Source: Ailurus styani
Taxonomy: Eukaryota; Chordata; Mammalia; Carnivora; Ailuridae
Reading direction: 5' to 3'
NCBI GenBank assembly: GCA_002007465.1
Contig: LNAC01000164.1
Coordinates: 1,638,566-1,702,565 of the forward strand
Length of the DNA: 64,000 nucleotides
Below the pieces are notes generated by a model that did no database searches, was not told the DNA's origin, and worked only from the letters and a program-made list of their open reading frames with translations. This document shows positions 48,055 to 59,764 of this stretch, one piece after another. A program made the position numbers and the translations under genes. Positions within the stretch are counted from its first letter, which is position 1. Each line of letters starts with the position of its first letter.

Positions 48055-48241
48055 GGGGCGCCGGGGTGGCTCAGTTGTTAAGCTCAGGTCATGATTCCAG
48101 GGTCCTGGGATCGAGCCCCGCATTGGGCTCCCTGCTCCGAGGGAAGTCTGCTTCTCCCTCTCTCACTCCCCCTGCTTGTGTGTCCCTCTCTTGCTGTGTC
48201 CCTCTCTGTCAAATAAATACATAAAATCTTTAAAAAAAAAA
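48055..48241 (+). mobile_element. CAN-SINE with head deletion
   Basis: ggggcgccggggtggctcag, then a jump from gttaag to ctcaggtcatg. A tail present. Confidence 0.93.
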
Positions 48242-48399
48242 GTTTTCAAATGACGCCCAGGTCCATGACACCTACAGCAGTCGTTAGAGGGACTTCCATC
48301 AAAGCGCCCAGCCCTGCTCAGCAGATCTGTCAAGTTAAAGACTAAAGTCACAAGTGTGTGGAACGAGAGTCAAAGCTGGTACCGAGAGCCCAGAACATT

Positions 48400-48575
48400 C
48401 ACTCAAGGCCAATCAGACAGACCTGGGTTCAATTTCTGGCTCAGTGAGTTACTTTCTGACTTTAGGCAAGTTACTTCCTCCCTCTGAATCTCAGTCTCAT
48501 CTGTAAAATGGGAAACGACTAGGACTGCTGTATGGATTAAGCTAGGTAATGCAGACGGAACATCTGAAGAACAAG
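48400..48575 (+). repeat. MIR fragment
   Basis: gacctgggttcaatttctgg, actttaggcaagttac and atctgtaaaatgggaaac. Confidence 0.75.
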
Positions 48576-48904
48576 ATCTAATTAGAAATGGTAACATTTA
48601 CTTAGTGCCTGACCCAAGGGCAAAAGGAAGATGAAGGTAGAAAGTTTTTTTACTCATCGGTGGGAGTCCACCTGACACAGGGAAGCACGTCCAGCCCTGG
48701 GTCAGATGCCTGGGAGACCAGGGGCAAGACATCAGAACTTCTCTAAGTCCCCAGTTCCACATCGGTAAAATCTAGGCAAGTACCACTTAGGCTGAAGGAC
48801 GACTGCAAGAGCTGAAGCCTTGTCCACAAAGCTCTCAGCCCCGAGTTAGGCAGCTCACATGGTGCCCAGTAAATGGTAGGCACTGAGGGGCTTTCGGGTT
48901 GGAT

Positions 48905-49090
48905 TGGTTTTCAATCCCAGCTCTGCCCATTCCTAGCTGGGTGATGATGAATAATAGCCTTTTCTGTGCTTCAGAGGCTTTATCTATATGATGGGGATAA
49001 TATAAGACCTACCTCAGAGAGCTGTTCCCAGACTAAATGAGTTAATATATAAAAAACACAAGCATTAGCTCTATTATTTAGCTAGTTTTT
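48905..49090 (+). repeat. MIR fragment
   Basis: caatcccagctctgcccatt, gctgggtgatgatg, atggggataatataag and taaatgagttaatatat. Confidence 0.75.
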
Positions 49091-49124
49091 ATTATTTAAA
49101 ACTTGGACCACTGGACTCAAACTC

Positions 49125-49462
49125 TTGTTCTTTCTCTTTTTAAAGATTTTCTTAGGTAATCTCTACACCCAAAGTGGGCCTTGAACTCACAACCCCGAGA
49201 TCAAGAGTCGAATGCTGGGCGCCTGGGTGGCTCAGTGGGTTAAAGCGACTGCCTTCGGCTCAGGTCATGATCTCAGAGTCCCGGGATCGAGTCCCACATC
49301 GGGCTCCCAGCTCCATAGAGAGTCTGCTTCTTCTCCCTCTGACCTTCTCCCCTCTCGTGCTCTTGCTTACTCTCTCTCTCAAATAAGTAAATAAAATTTA
49401 AAAAAAAATTAAAAAAAAAAAAAAAGAGTCGAATGCTCCCTGTCTGAGCCAGCCAGGTGCCC
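49125..49462 (-). mobile_element. Older short CAN-SINE interrupted by a younger SINE
   Basis: ttaaagattttcttaggtaat, tgggccttgaactcacaacc, and after the insertion ctgagccagccaggtgccc. Confidence 0.9.
49217..49423 (+). mobile_element. CAN-SINE nested in a reverse SINE
   Basis: Perfect 14-bp target-site duplication aagagtcgaatgct at 49203-49216 and 49424-49437. Long A-rich tail. Confidence 0.96.
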
Positions 49463-49893
49463 TTCTGCTGGTTCTAATATAGTGATGGGTATCAAATACC
49501 CAGGTTCTCCAGTCCCAGACTGAGAAGAGGCTCAGAAACAAAGGCTGTCGAGTTAGAGGTTGAGAAGGAGTTCTATATATAGTTCCAAGTTCCCAGAGCC
49601 TTGTTCCCAGGCAGGCCACCAGAAAAAGTCATGTATTTTTCAGCTGCTGATGAAACTGATTAGGAAGTCCTTTTCTGCCACTGCACTCAAAAGCAATGGG
49701 CAACTTAAATTTTTAATTATGCAGACTCCCATTTCAGTGGCTCTCAAAGGAAGGTGATTTGTGCCCTGAAGAAATCTGGTAATGTCTGGAAACATTCTGG
49801 TTGCCATCCTGAGCAGATACTACTGGCATTTAGTGGATAAAGGTGAGAGAGGCATGAAACAGCCCCACCACCCCTAACAAATAAATTATCCAG

Positions 49894-49977
49894 TGGGGGT
49901 GCCTGGCTGGCTTGGTGGGTGGAGCATGCGACTCTTGGTCTGAGGGTTCTGAGATTACTTAAAAAACAAAATCTTTA
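49894..49977 (+). mobile_element. Short older CAN-SINE inside MER20
   Basis: gggggtgcctggctggcttgg to agattacttaaaaaac. Shares one target-site duplication (aaattatccag, 49883-49893 and 50178-50188) with the SINE behind it. Confidence 0.88.
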
Positions 49978-50177
49978 AAGGGCACCTGGGTGGCTCAGTC
50001 AGTTAAGCATCCAAGTCTTGTTTTGGCAAGGGTCACAATCTCAGGGTTGTGAGATCGAGCCCTGCGTCAGGCTCTGCACTGGGTGTGAAGCCTGCTTAAG
50101 ATTCTCTCTCTGCCTCTCTGCCTCCCCACCCTCTGTCTCTCTCCCGTTCTCTAAAAATTAAATAAAATCTTAAAAAA
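49978..50177 (+). mobile_element. CAN-SINE, older, inserted at the tail of the previous one
   Basis: gggcacctgggtggctcagtc onward to a poly-A tail. It is directly abutted to the upstream SINE's A-rich tail. Confidence 0.92.
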
Positions 50178-50225
50178 AAATTATCCAGCCCCGTGTCAAC
50201 TGTGAAGTTGAGAAACCGTCCCCTA

Positions 50226-51249
50226 TAGGGAAGTTGCTTCTTGACAAAGTAAGTGAGAGGGGACAGAATACACCACGACTCTATGCTACGACTGCAGCCA
50301 GGGACAAATGACACGTGCGTGTTAGCAAGAACTGCCTAGGAAATAAAAACACAGAAATGATTTCAGATGATGGTGTATCTGGACTACGTGCAGTATTAAA
50401 AAGATTTCTGTGTGAGTTGTTACTATGTTTAGGGGCCAGAGAAGAAGTGAGGGCCAGCGCCAGCCAGTAGTGACAGAGCTCCAACCCCCTGCGACACAAA
50501 GAATACTCTGCTCTGAACCCAGGCAAGCGAAGACAGTGAGGCAGCGGAAAGTAGTGCAAACGGTCTTTTCTGCAAATCAAAGTCCAGAGCTGAAGTTTAA
50601 GTCCAGAGCTTAAAAAAACTTATCCCAGAATCTCACCTGTCCCCTCTCTTGCCTCTTTCTAAACTCTGCTTCATCTTTAATTAGCAGCTACACTGCTGAG
50701 TCTGGGGACCATACTGGCTCCATCTCCTATCCCTTCCTTATTCATCTTTCTCCTCTTCCCTCTCTAGAGGACTCCATCCTTCTGGCCGCTGGATCTGTCC
50801 CCTCCTCAGAGCAAAGAGTATACACATGACTAAACCCACTTGCTGGGTGAGAAACCACAAGTTTTTCAATTCTGACAGGCCTGGCTGAAGTCTTCAAGAT
50901 GCTGGCCCAGTCCCGCGTTGAAACCTAAGGGCATTCCAAGGAATTCCATGTCAACGCCATCTGGGTATCAGAAGATTCATATGAGTGACTCAGGATATGG
51001 GCTAAGAGATGCAAGAGGAAGGACAAAGGTTTAAAAGATTGAACAAAGAGAAACTGAGGCTAAAATCATAAAGGAATATTATGCAAGACAACCGAAGATG
51101 TAGGAGACCAGAATAAAGCAGAAAGCCAAGAAGGAAGAAGAACCAAAGAGGCACAAAGTATGCCAAGGGTGGACCTCTGCCAGATTTGAAGGCAGCAAGG
51201 GAGCAGAGCCCACGGCCACCGGCCCCCGCGGAGTCAACACAGAGTCAGG
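50226..51249. other. CYSTM1 intron without recognised features
   Basis: No exon supported and no nameable element. Confidence 0.4.
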
Positions 51250-51420
51250 CTCTCAAGTCAGAGCCAGGATTAGAGCGCCTGCTCCAGCACTTACTGGCTG
51301 ACCTGGGCAAACTCTGCTTTATCAGGACCCACCTCACAGAGCTGTCCTATCAATTAAATGGTGGAGGAGATACTGTGTTTAGCACCGGGCCTGCACCCAG
51401 CAGAAACTCAGCCAGCAGCA
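51250..51420 (+). repeat. MIR fragment
   Basis: gcacttactggctgacctgg, tcacagagctgtcctatc and agcaccgggcctgcacccag. Confidence 0.65.
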
Positions 51421-52884
51421 GCTCCTAGGGCTGCTCCCAGGATTCGGTGTAGAGGGGGAATGAGAGGCCGAGGTGAGGCCTGAAGGAGAATGACTCACGA
51501 GACACCTGCGCAGGGAGACAGCATCATGGCGGAAGGGGACACTCAACCATTGGACAGCCGGTAGGAACTGAGTAGTGAACCTATCATACACAGGCTCCTG
51601 CCATCAGGGCGCTCTTGGCCCGGCGGGAGGAGAAAGGCGGCCAAGGACCACAAAAGTATGCATGGGAAGGGAGATGAGAAGGGCAGGGACAGAGAGGGCC
51701 CGGCTGGGGGGCACGTTTAGGCGGAGGGCGAGGGGAAGCAGCTGGAAGGCCTCTCTGACTAGGTGACTGCTGAGTACGGACCAAAAGAGACCACAAGGTG
51801 TGTAGGTTTCTGAGAAAAAGCAAAGGCCCTGGAGGGCAGCCTGAGAGGAGGGGCACAGCTCGTAGAACACTGCTGGCTCTGAGCGACCTTGCTGGCCACC
51901 GGAAGGACCCTGGCTTTTACCGTGAGTGACCTGGGCAGCTCTCAGGAGGGGGTCTGGGCAGAAAACAGGAGGAGCAGGAGGAGGGAGACCAAGTCTGTGG
52001 CCGTGACTGCAGAGGAGGACTTAGGAGCTGTCCCAGTTGCCTCAGGGCCGTGGGCAGACGGGGCATGACACTCAGCACCTGGCTTCCCCACCCGGCCCTT
52101 GAGGGCTTCCTGTCTTCACCGGCCCTATCCGCCCACAGGACTTCAGAAATTTATGTGGGCCGAAGGAGAGTACTAACTTCCTCATTGCCCGCCCGTATGC
52201 CGCCAACTGTACAAGGACGATTACTTTATTCTTCATCACAGCCTTGTAATCCCCATTTTACAGAGAAGGGGACGGAAGCCCAGGGAAGCAGAGAAACTCC
52301 ACCCAGATTCCTGAGCAGTGCGGCTTTTGGTGGCACCATGCAGCGTCCTTGCTGGGACACTGTCATCTGACACCTGGCAAGGAAGGTTCCGAGCTGGACT
52401 TTATCTCTGCTGGAAAGGCTTCCCAGGGCAATGAAAGGCCCCCATCGGAGTTTCTGATGAAAAAAAGCATAAAAGGCTCAAACAAGCCACGCTGTAATTC
52501 CACACTCCGAGCCAAATAGCCAGAGATGCCAGACCGTTAAATTCCTTCCTCTTCCACCCTCATGACGACTGATGAGAGCAGTGGCCGACACCAAGGAGAG
52601 CATCCAGAAAGAGAAATATGCCATTCTATCACCACCCTGCCCCCAGCTGCTGACCTCGGACTAAAGAAGAGGAGACGCGGAGTTTCTGGTTGGTTGGCCA
52701 CTGACCCAGTGGGGCACTCTGGGAACAGGCACTCCCCTCTGCATCTTCAAGTTACAAAGAACCATAATAAGGTCACTTTTCGTTCCTGATTGACAGGCCT
52801 AGAAACCCGGTTCAAAGGCCAATTGGGCTTTTGAACTCCATGGGGAACATCCCAAGGACTCTGCTGAAATAGAATATATTCTTT
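51421..52884. other. CYSTM1 intron without recognised features
   Basis: A short MIR-like core (ccccattttacagagaagg) lies at 52252-52270. Otherwise nothing I can name. Confidence 0.4.
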
Positions 52885-53073
52885 TTTTTTTTTTAAAGAT
52901 TCTATTTATTTGAGAAAGAGAGAAAAAGAGCGCATGATCGGAGGAGAGGGGCAGAGGGAGAAGCAGACTCTGTACGGAGCAGGGAGCCCAATGCAGGACT
53001 CGATCTCAGGACCTTCCGACCATGACCTGAGCCAAAGGCAGAAGCCTAACTGACTAAGCCACGTAGGTGCCCC
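52885..53073 (-). mobile_element. CAN-SINE, older
   Basis: T-tail, aaagattctatttatttgag, body, and ctaagccacgtaggtgcccc at the head. Confidence 0.92.
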
Positions 53074-53737
53074 AAATTTATTTCATGTTAAACCAATACC
53101 TTGCCAGATATCACAGTCCTAACCCAGAAGAGCACGAATAAAGCCCTGATACCGGTACTCACAAGGTGAATAGCACCGGAAGGGGCTCCAAGGTCAAGGG
53201 ACCCGGACAACTCACATGAATTCACAGCCACCTTTCAAAATGGTGGTATTTCCACTCATTCAACACACATTTCCTGAGCACATACAATGTGGCAGCACAA
53301 CCCTTGGTGAGGCAGAGGTGCAGGAGACAAAGACAGCCACTGTGAGGTTTCCAAAGGGAGGCGGGCATGCAAAGATCAGGGTGGTTAGGTAACTTGCGCA
53401 GGTCCAGGGATCTGAATCCAGATTAATCATACTCCACGTTGCCTCTGCTACTAGGAAGCTGATATTCTGCGCTGAGCTACCAGGTATTGTGTTTGTTTTA
53501 GGGCGGCTGGGGGTGGTGGCGCAGGCAGCAGCAGCGGGGAGTGGGAATGGGCTGCGAAGGAGGTACTGTCCTGAGGCGGTGTTTGAGAGGGGCTGTGGAA
53601 CCTGCTGGACCACAGCACTAGGACAAAATAAAGAAAAGCAGTTAGCTTGGGATCGGGACTTATATCAAGGTCAAACTCACTGGCCCTGGGCCAGTCACTA
53701 AACCTCTCTGGGCTTCAGTCTGAATCTCTCTAAAAAG

Positions 53738-53936
53738 CTTTAAGTTTTGTTTTTTTAATTTATTTATTTGTCAGAGAGAGAGAAAGAGCACAAGCAGGCA
53801 GAGTGGCAGGCAGAGGGGGAAGCAGGCTCCTTGCCTGGCAGGAGTACCAATGTGGTATTGGATCCCAGGACCCTGGGATCATGACCTGAGCTAAATAAAG
53901 GCAGCTGCTTAACCAACTGAGCCACCCAGGCGTCCC
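53738..53936 (-). mobile_element. CAN-SINE
   Basis: Perfect 21-bp target-site duplication starting agtctgaatctctc at 53717-53737 and 53937-53957. It contains a ctaaataaaggcagc insertion in the B-box side. Confidence 0.96.
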
Positions 53937-54552
53937 AGTCTGAATCTCTCTAAAAAGAGGGGGTTAGCCTAGCAAGGGATGGCAAATGCCTTCATCTCAT
54001 CCAGCAATTCAAGCCTATTCACAGCGGCTGACCAGGACGCTGGGGCAAGGAGGATTCTGAGGCCACGTTCTGACTAAACAGAAAGGGGCAGTGAGGGAGG
54101 TCTGCCAGGAGCCTGGAAGGGTGATTAAACTGGGTGATCCTCTGAGGACTTCCACTGCTGCTGCTGTGAGGTAGCTGAGGGGCTGTCATTTTAATTCTAG
54201 AGACCGAATTTTTAAAACTCTTTCACTACTTTCTAACCAACTCACAGAATCTTTCTTCAATAAGCAGATTTCCTGATATAAGACTAGAGATACTGTTGTA
54301 ATTTCTCACTTTACACCATTCCGTAACCGTGGCATAGTCACGAGAACCTCTGCCCAGCTGTGGGAGTGACAGTGCCTCACCGAGCACGAGTCCACCTATC
54401 ACCACGGGGACTAATGCTCGTGAAGACTCCCCGGCACACACGCCATGCTGCAGTGTGGCTCTGCCTCTCCCCGACCAAGCAGGCAAGTCTCCCCTGCCCG
54501 TGAATCCCGGCTACGGAGACCAGTGGCTGCGCCGACCAATGGGGTGTGAAGT

Positions 54553-54773
54553 GCTTTTTTTTTTTTTTTTTTATNGCTTTTTTTTTTTTTTTTAAGATTT
54601 TACTTATTTATTTGACAGAGAGAGAGAGAGAGATCACAAGGAGGCAGAGAGGCAAGCAGAGAGAGGGGGAAGCAGGCTCCCCTGAGCAGGGAGCCAGATG
54701 TGGGCCTCGATCCCAGGACCGTGAGATCATGACCTGAGCTGAAGGCAGAGGCCCAATCCACTGAGCCACCCAG
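54553..54773 (-). mobile_element. CAN-SINE with an assembly join in its T tail
   Basis: Two poly-T runs separated by atN at 54573-54575, then a normal body ending ctgagccacccag. The outermost tRNA head bases are missing. Confidence 0.92.
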
Positions 54774-55324
54774 TGCTATTCTGAGCCTTCCGGTCCAGGG
54801 TGGGAAAAAGGCCCGGGAGATCATTTCATGGTAGTGATGTGAGGTTTGGGGCAATCTGGGTGAGAGGCACACAGAATCATCTGTACTATTTCTGCAAGGC
54901 TGAAAAGACTTATTTCTAAGTCTGCAATGGCTTCAAAATTAGAAGTTAAAGAAAGTTTCTTTTTCCTTTCTTTCTTTTAAAGGAAGGCCTGGGGGGGGGG
55001 GGGAAGCACCTGGCAGCTTCCACCTTTGCACCCGGACCCTGAAGGATGAAGGAGCCCGCTACCGGAGGCTGTTGTACTGGGAGGCTGCCAAGCCTAGCCC
55101 CACCGAGAGGCCACGCAGAGGAGGCGGAAAGTGAGACATCAGATGTGGGGTTTTGTGGGTCTTCTGGATTTGAAAGAACAATTATTCATTATAATGAACC
55201 GGAAGTACAAGATTTTGCTGAAACAGAAACAGCTGAGAGAATATGGCTGAACTGAAAGCTTCCAGGGAAATAAGAGGGGGAAACAAAGCCAGTAAGAGCG
55301 GAGAAGCCCAAATTTGGAACACAC
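54774..55324. other. CYSTM1 intron without recognised features
   Basis: Contains a G12 run near 54990. No exon supported. Confidence 0.4.
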
Positions 55325-55450
55325 ATATCAGCAGTAGCATCTAGGGATAAGCCCTGGGTATTATAAGTGATGAATCACTGAATTTTACCCCAGAAACCAG
55401 TATTGCACTGCATGTTAACTAAAATTTAAATTAGAAAAAATAAATAAAGA
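55325..55450 (+). mobile_element. L1 3' UTR end
   Basis: aagtgatgaatcactgaattt, cagaaaccagtattgcactg, catgttaactaaaatttaaa and an A-rich tail, as in carnivore L1 3' ends. Confidence 0.75.
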
Positions 55451-56754
55451 TGGTAGCATGCAAGTGTGGGTATCTTCTGACCCTCCGCCCCCCAGTCAGG
55501 CTGACACTGGGCTCCCATCCCCCTCTCCCTTCTGAAGCTTCTTTTAAACCACACGCCTTCTCCGTACCGCGCACGCAAGCCAACCCAACAGCACCCTTTT
55601 AGACGTGAAAACATAAAGCCTGAAGGAGAGCTTATAAATCTCATTCAAGGCTAGAACGTACACACAGACAAGCCAGCACCCCAGTTATCATCTATGTTCC
55701 AGCCCCTGGAGATGCCCTGGGGAGCAGAGACATCTTTCAAACCAAGCCCCGCCCCAGTTACAGAACCTCTAACTCGGGATGGTTCGTTACCAACAGTATG
55801 TCGACATTCCACCTGTGGCAAAACGCCTTCCATTCTGGCTGGGCAAGATCTGACTATATGAATGGGTCTTTGGGACCTGATTCCTTGGGCTGAGGTTGGT
55901 TTCACGTTCTTCTTAGCTAAATGCCTTTGTTTCCTGAGTTCCTTTTCATATAGCATCCCCGGTCTTATTTCATTAGGATTTATCTTCCCACATATCTAAG
56001 ACTATTAGAGGTATCTTCCCCCCTCCTTTCCTTCTAGCAGGGTTTTGCTCTTGCATTGTCTCTGTCCCCTCAGAGTCCCTTTTTTGTCTGTGTTGGTCAC
56101 CATCCATCATTTTGGAGCCTTTACTCAGGTCTCCAGTGACCCCCTATTGTTGGTTAATACTTGAGGCTGAGATGCCGTCACTTGCAGCCTGAAGAGCCTT
56201 GACTGACCACCCACGGTGGAAGTCCACACAAGGACAGCACCAGCGAGGCTGACTGAACGCAGACACAGACAAGAAAGAACACAGAAATGAACTGCACTCC
56301 GAGAGGGAGGTGCTCAGAAAGCAGCCTGTCCGGGGATGTGGCTGGAGCACGGGGGACTGTTAACGTCTACCAGTGGTGGGACATACAGTGAAAGCTTCAC
56401 AGGAGTGACATTCTGTGCCACTCCCGAGGTGTGTAGGTTGGGCCGAGTGGGAATGAGGGGTGGGGAGTGAAGGAAGCGGTGTGGCAGGGAAGAGGCCCTG
56501 CACATGTCTAGATGCCAATGATGACACCCTGGGCTCGAAGCAGATGTGGTGACTGAGGGCACTGGGTCTCGGAAGGGGGTGGACAGAGGTTGTCCATGGG
56601 GAGGGCTGGGGATGACGTGAATCGTTGGCAGCAGAGTGCCATGCGGTGGAGCGTCTGCCAAGATGGTGACCGATGGTGCCTCGGGCTCCACATCCCCACG
56701 CCATTCCTCTGGAGATAGGGCTTATTTTGCACAAATGCTTGTAAGAGCCGCCAC
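55451..56754. other. CYSTM1 intron without recognised features
   Basis: Overlapping minus-strand open frames at 56314-56774 are GC-driven and unrecognised. Confidence 0.4.
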
Positions 56755-57440
56755 TTACTAGTCCTAACAGCCAAGCACAGTGTCCATCACTAACAAGTGG
56801 ATAAAGAAAACGTGGTGTAGGGCGCCTGGGTGGCTCAATGGGTTAAAGCCTCTGCTTTCGGCTCAGGTCATGATCTCAGCGTCCTGGGATCGAGGCCCGC
56901 ATCGGGCTCTCTGCTCAGCAGGGAGCCTGCTTCCTCCTCTCCTTGTCTCTCTGCCTACTTGTAATCTCTCTGTGTCAAATAAATAAATAAAATCTTAAAA
57001 AAAAAAAAAGGAAACGTGGTGTATCCATTAAACAGAATATTCTTTGGCAACACAAAGTAATGGAGGACTGACAGATGGTTACAACACGGGTGAACTTTGA
57101 ACACATTATACTAAGTTGAAGAAGCCGGTCATAAAGGGCCCACATAAGGGCGGTGGCATCTAGTGACGAGCACTGGGTGCTGTATGATTCCATTTATAAG
57201 AAATATCTAGAACAGGCAGATCAACAGAGATAAGACAGATTAATGGAGGAGGAGGGTTAAGGAAGTGGGAGCTATTGCTAAAGGATATGGGTATCTTTTG
57301 GGGTGATGAAATGTTCTGGAATTACAGTGGTGATGCTCATACAACTCCAACTATACTAAAAACTATGGGACTATACACCTGATTTGGGTTAAGTGTATGG
57401 TATGTGAATGATATCTCAATAAAGCTGTTACTAAAAAAGG
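56755..57440 (+). mobile_element. L1 3' end, split by a SINE
   Basis: cactaacaagtggataaag, acagaatattctttggcaac, gggtgaactttgaac, tactaaaaactatggg and a typical end gtgaatgatatctcaataaag. Confidence 0.85.
56820..57009 (+). mobile_element. CAN-SINE, young, in the L1
   Basis: Target-site duplication g[a/g]aaacgtggtgta at 56806-56819 and 57010-57023. Confidence 0.96.
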
Positions 57441-57650
57441 TGGGGGTGTCAATGACATCTAGTTCCCCCTCCACTGAATCCAGCCACCCTGATGACTTGC
57501 TTTGAATGACAGAGTATAAGTGATGCTGGGCCAGTTCTGGGTCTACCCATGAAACGGCTGGCAAGTTTTCACTTTCACCCTCTTGGAAGTGAGCTGCCAT
57601 GTAAAGAAGCCAGGCTAGATGACAGACAACAGGTAGAGAGAGGCCTCATG

Positions 57651-57673
57651 GGCGCCTGGGTGGCTCAGTGGGT
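57651..57673 (+). mobile_element. 23-bp SINE head fragment between direct repeats
   Basis: ggcgcctgggtggctcagtg plus ggt, the tRNA-derived start of the CAN-SINE including the A box, and nothing more. It is flanked by a perfect 17-bp direct repeat tagagagaggcctcatg at 57634-57650 and 57674-57690. There is no body and no A tail. Confidence 0.88.
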
Positions 57674-57789
57674 TAGAGAGAGGCCTCATGGAGGTAAACC
57701 AGGACCCCACTCATGTGAATGAGGACATCTTGGGACATTCCAGCCCCAGCTAAGCTGACAGCTGAATTAAGTGCTATGCTATATGACGG

Positions 57790-57930
57790 GTAACTGACAC
57801 ACCGCCTCTCCAAGCCCCGGGTTCCACCTCTGTAACATGGGATTAAAGCTACAGGGCTCTTGGGAAGGTCACATGAGGCTAACAGCAGGCACCAGGCTCA
57901 AGAAATACTAGTTGCTATAGTTATTATTAG
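57790..57930 (+). repeat. MIR fragment
   Basis: ctctgtaacatgggattaaag, gggaaggtcacatgagg and tactagttgctatagttatt. Confidence 0.6.
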
Positions 57931-58384
57931 TTAATATCATCCCAGGAGCCCCTTGACATACTGCAAGTACACTCCTGGGGAAGCCCCATTCCCACAAGCA
58001 CCTGCTCCCTCCCATCACAGCGTTTCCAAAAAACTGGTTTCCCAAGAAAAACAAAGGTATTTTTTACTACAATTTCTGTAGTACGAAAAATGAACTTGGA
58101 ACCATAAATAGCCTAAGGTTCTGCTTAGACTAGCCATCCACCCAGCGACCTGTCCATTCAACACACCTTTATTAAGTCCTTACTGATTACCAGACACTGA
58201 TGAACAGCAGCTCAGAAGACCTTCCCTCCCCTGAAACAGCAATAGTTACCACGTAGGGGGCTGTTAACAGAATGGACTACACACTTGCACTTCAGCTAGA
58301 GATTGACCTGAAGTCATAGATAAAATCTAAAATCATCCACCCGGAGAAAAAAGTGATAGGTACACATTTCGAATCAAACCCTCA

Positions 58385-58580
58385 GGATTTCAGTCTGGAA
58401 TCTGCCCCTTTTAGTGGGGTGACCTGGAGCATGGCATTACTCCCCTCTGTGACTTCAGGACTTCACCATAAAATGGGAATAACCTCACAGGATTGTTGCG
58501 AGGATTAAATGTTAATGGAAATAAAGCTCTCAGGAGACCACTTGGCACACAAGTGCTCGGTGAGAATTAGCATTTTTAAA
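58385..58580 (+). repeat. MIR fragment
   Basis: cataaaatgggaataacctc, gattgttgcgaggattaaatg and gcacacaagtgctcggtg. Confidence 0.75.
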
Positions 58581-59343
58581 AACCTGAACGCATTGCGACA
58601 CAGCAACTATTCTGCAAACCAAAAGGTCAGAGAACAGTCCTAAGAGTCACCCAGACACCTAGCACAGTGCTTCTTAAGACGTTTCCTTTCTACTGACACT
58701 TTTTGCAAAATGCCGATCGCCTGCCCTAATGTCACAGCCATGTCCAATTGCTCTCAAAGTTCTTCACTGGTTACTCTACTTCTCACAGCCATCCGCAGAC
58801 TGGCACTTGTCTGCACAGGCAACTTTGAGTAGCACTGTTCTAGTACACAGGGACGACTCACAAGCCTGCTGGAAACTCGGCTCGCAGGTTCAAGAGAATT
58901 TACGGAAAAACAGAAGTAAAGAAAATCAACCCAACAGCTAGGGCAAGAGGCTGACTTGCGGGTCAACAAACCGAGAGAGAAAATAATCTCGACAGGCCAA
59001 ATCTAAAAAACAAAACCGGCTGCCAGACCAAGGACCCACCCGGTACCTTCCCCACCAGTACTCCAGAAGGTGCCCTTGGGAACCACGCCGACCAAGAAGT
59101 CATTAGCTCCAGAGCGATAAGAGACATAGAGCAAGTAGACAGAACTGACTCAGGCCTCCCAAGAAAGAAGTCCTTCTCAGAAATTAGAAACCACCCTAAG
59201 CAGTCACCAAGCTTTGAGAACATCAACCACAGCACACAAAGGCCTGAGTTCCTGCTCTGCAAAGAAAACATGCAAACATTACCTTTGGTGAGATGGGGCT
59301 ATGCCCCATGCACACCCACATATACACGCCCCGTTCCCAGTAC

Positions 59344-59545
59344 CTGTGGTTTTAGGAGGCTCCTGAGGTCCGCCCTGCCATCCATACTGTGGGTATCCTT
59401 GGTAGGGGTACCCCTGAGGAGGTGGGTAGGGTCCTCCCATAGGTCCCGGAGGGTAGCCTTCTGGTCCCATTGGTTGTGGTGGATAAGGTGGGTATGGGGC
59501 CGTCGGACCAGGGCCCGGATACGGTGGAGGGTTCCCTGGGTTCAT
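59344..59545 (-). CDS. CYSTM1: CYSTM1 first coding exon (Pro/Tyr-rich N-terminus)
   Basis: ATG at 59545 opens MNPGNPPPYPGPGPTAPYPP and the exon continues through repeated YPP/GYP motifs to GGPQEPPKTT, then a single G before the donor gtactg. It encodes 67 residues plus one base. The stretch is a disordered Pro-, Gly- and Tyr-rich cytosolic segment of the XYPPX type. With the canonical tail the protein is 102 residues; human is 97 as I remember it, and the difference is a five-residue EGYPP insertion after MGP. The start is chosen because the N-terminal residues align with human MNQEN-PPPYPGPGP and the frame upstream leaves the exon at a splice acceptor 20 nt before the ATG. Identity is nearly certain. 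Confidence 0.96.
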
Positions 59546-59565
59546 CAGGGACCTTCAGAGTGTAC
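59546..59565 (-). other. CYSTM1: CYSTM1 5' UTR portion of the first coding exon
   Basis: Twenty bases between a clear acceptor (minus strand ttatttgtttcttag) and the ATG. They imply at least one non-coding upstream exon, which is not recognisable in 59566-64000 and probably lies beyond the window along with the promoter. Confidence 0.75.
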
Positions 59566-59764
59566 CTAAGAAACAAATAACAAAAATTATTTTCATCTAA
59601 CCCGTGGAAATCATTAGGAAAAAAATTTCAACTCAAGAGACCATTTAAAAAACACCTTAAAGGTTACAAATCTCTTGTAAACCTTCAGTTCTGCCCGCTG
59701 CTTCTTTCTCACCATTCCAATTGACAGACAAATATCTTCCGTATCTGTTTACCTGCCTTCTGCT

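Larger units (their letters stand above)
49733..50225 (+). mobile_element. MER20-type hAT element split by two SINEs
   Basis: Opens cagtggctctcaaagg, then aatgtctggaaacattctgg, actactggcatttagtgg and taacaaataaattatcc. It resumes after the insertion with ccagccccgtgtcaactg and ends gttgagaaaccgtcc. Confidence 0.8.

Noticed and set aside
59279..59343. Extension of the CYSTM1 N-terminal frame to GTGNGACICG and on
   Set aside because: This reads past a consensus donor (ACAG|gtactg) into intron. The known protein continues with VYVVEDQ from the downstream exon.
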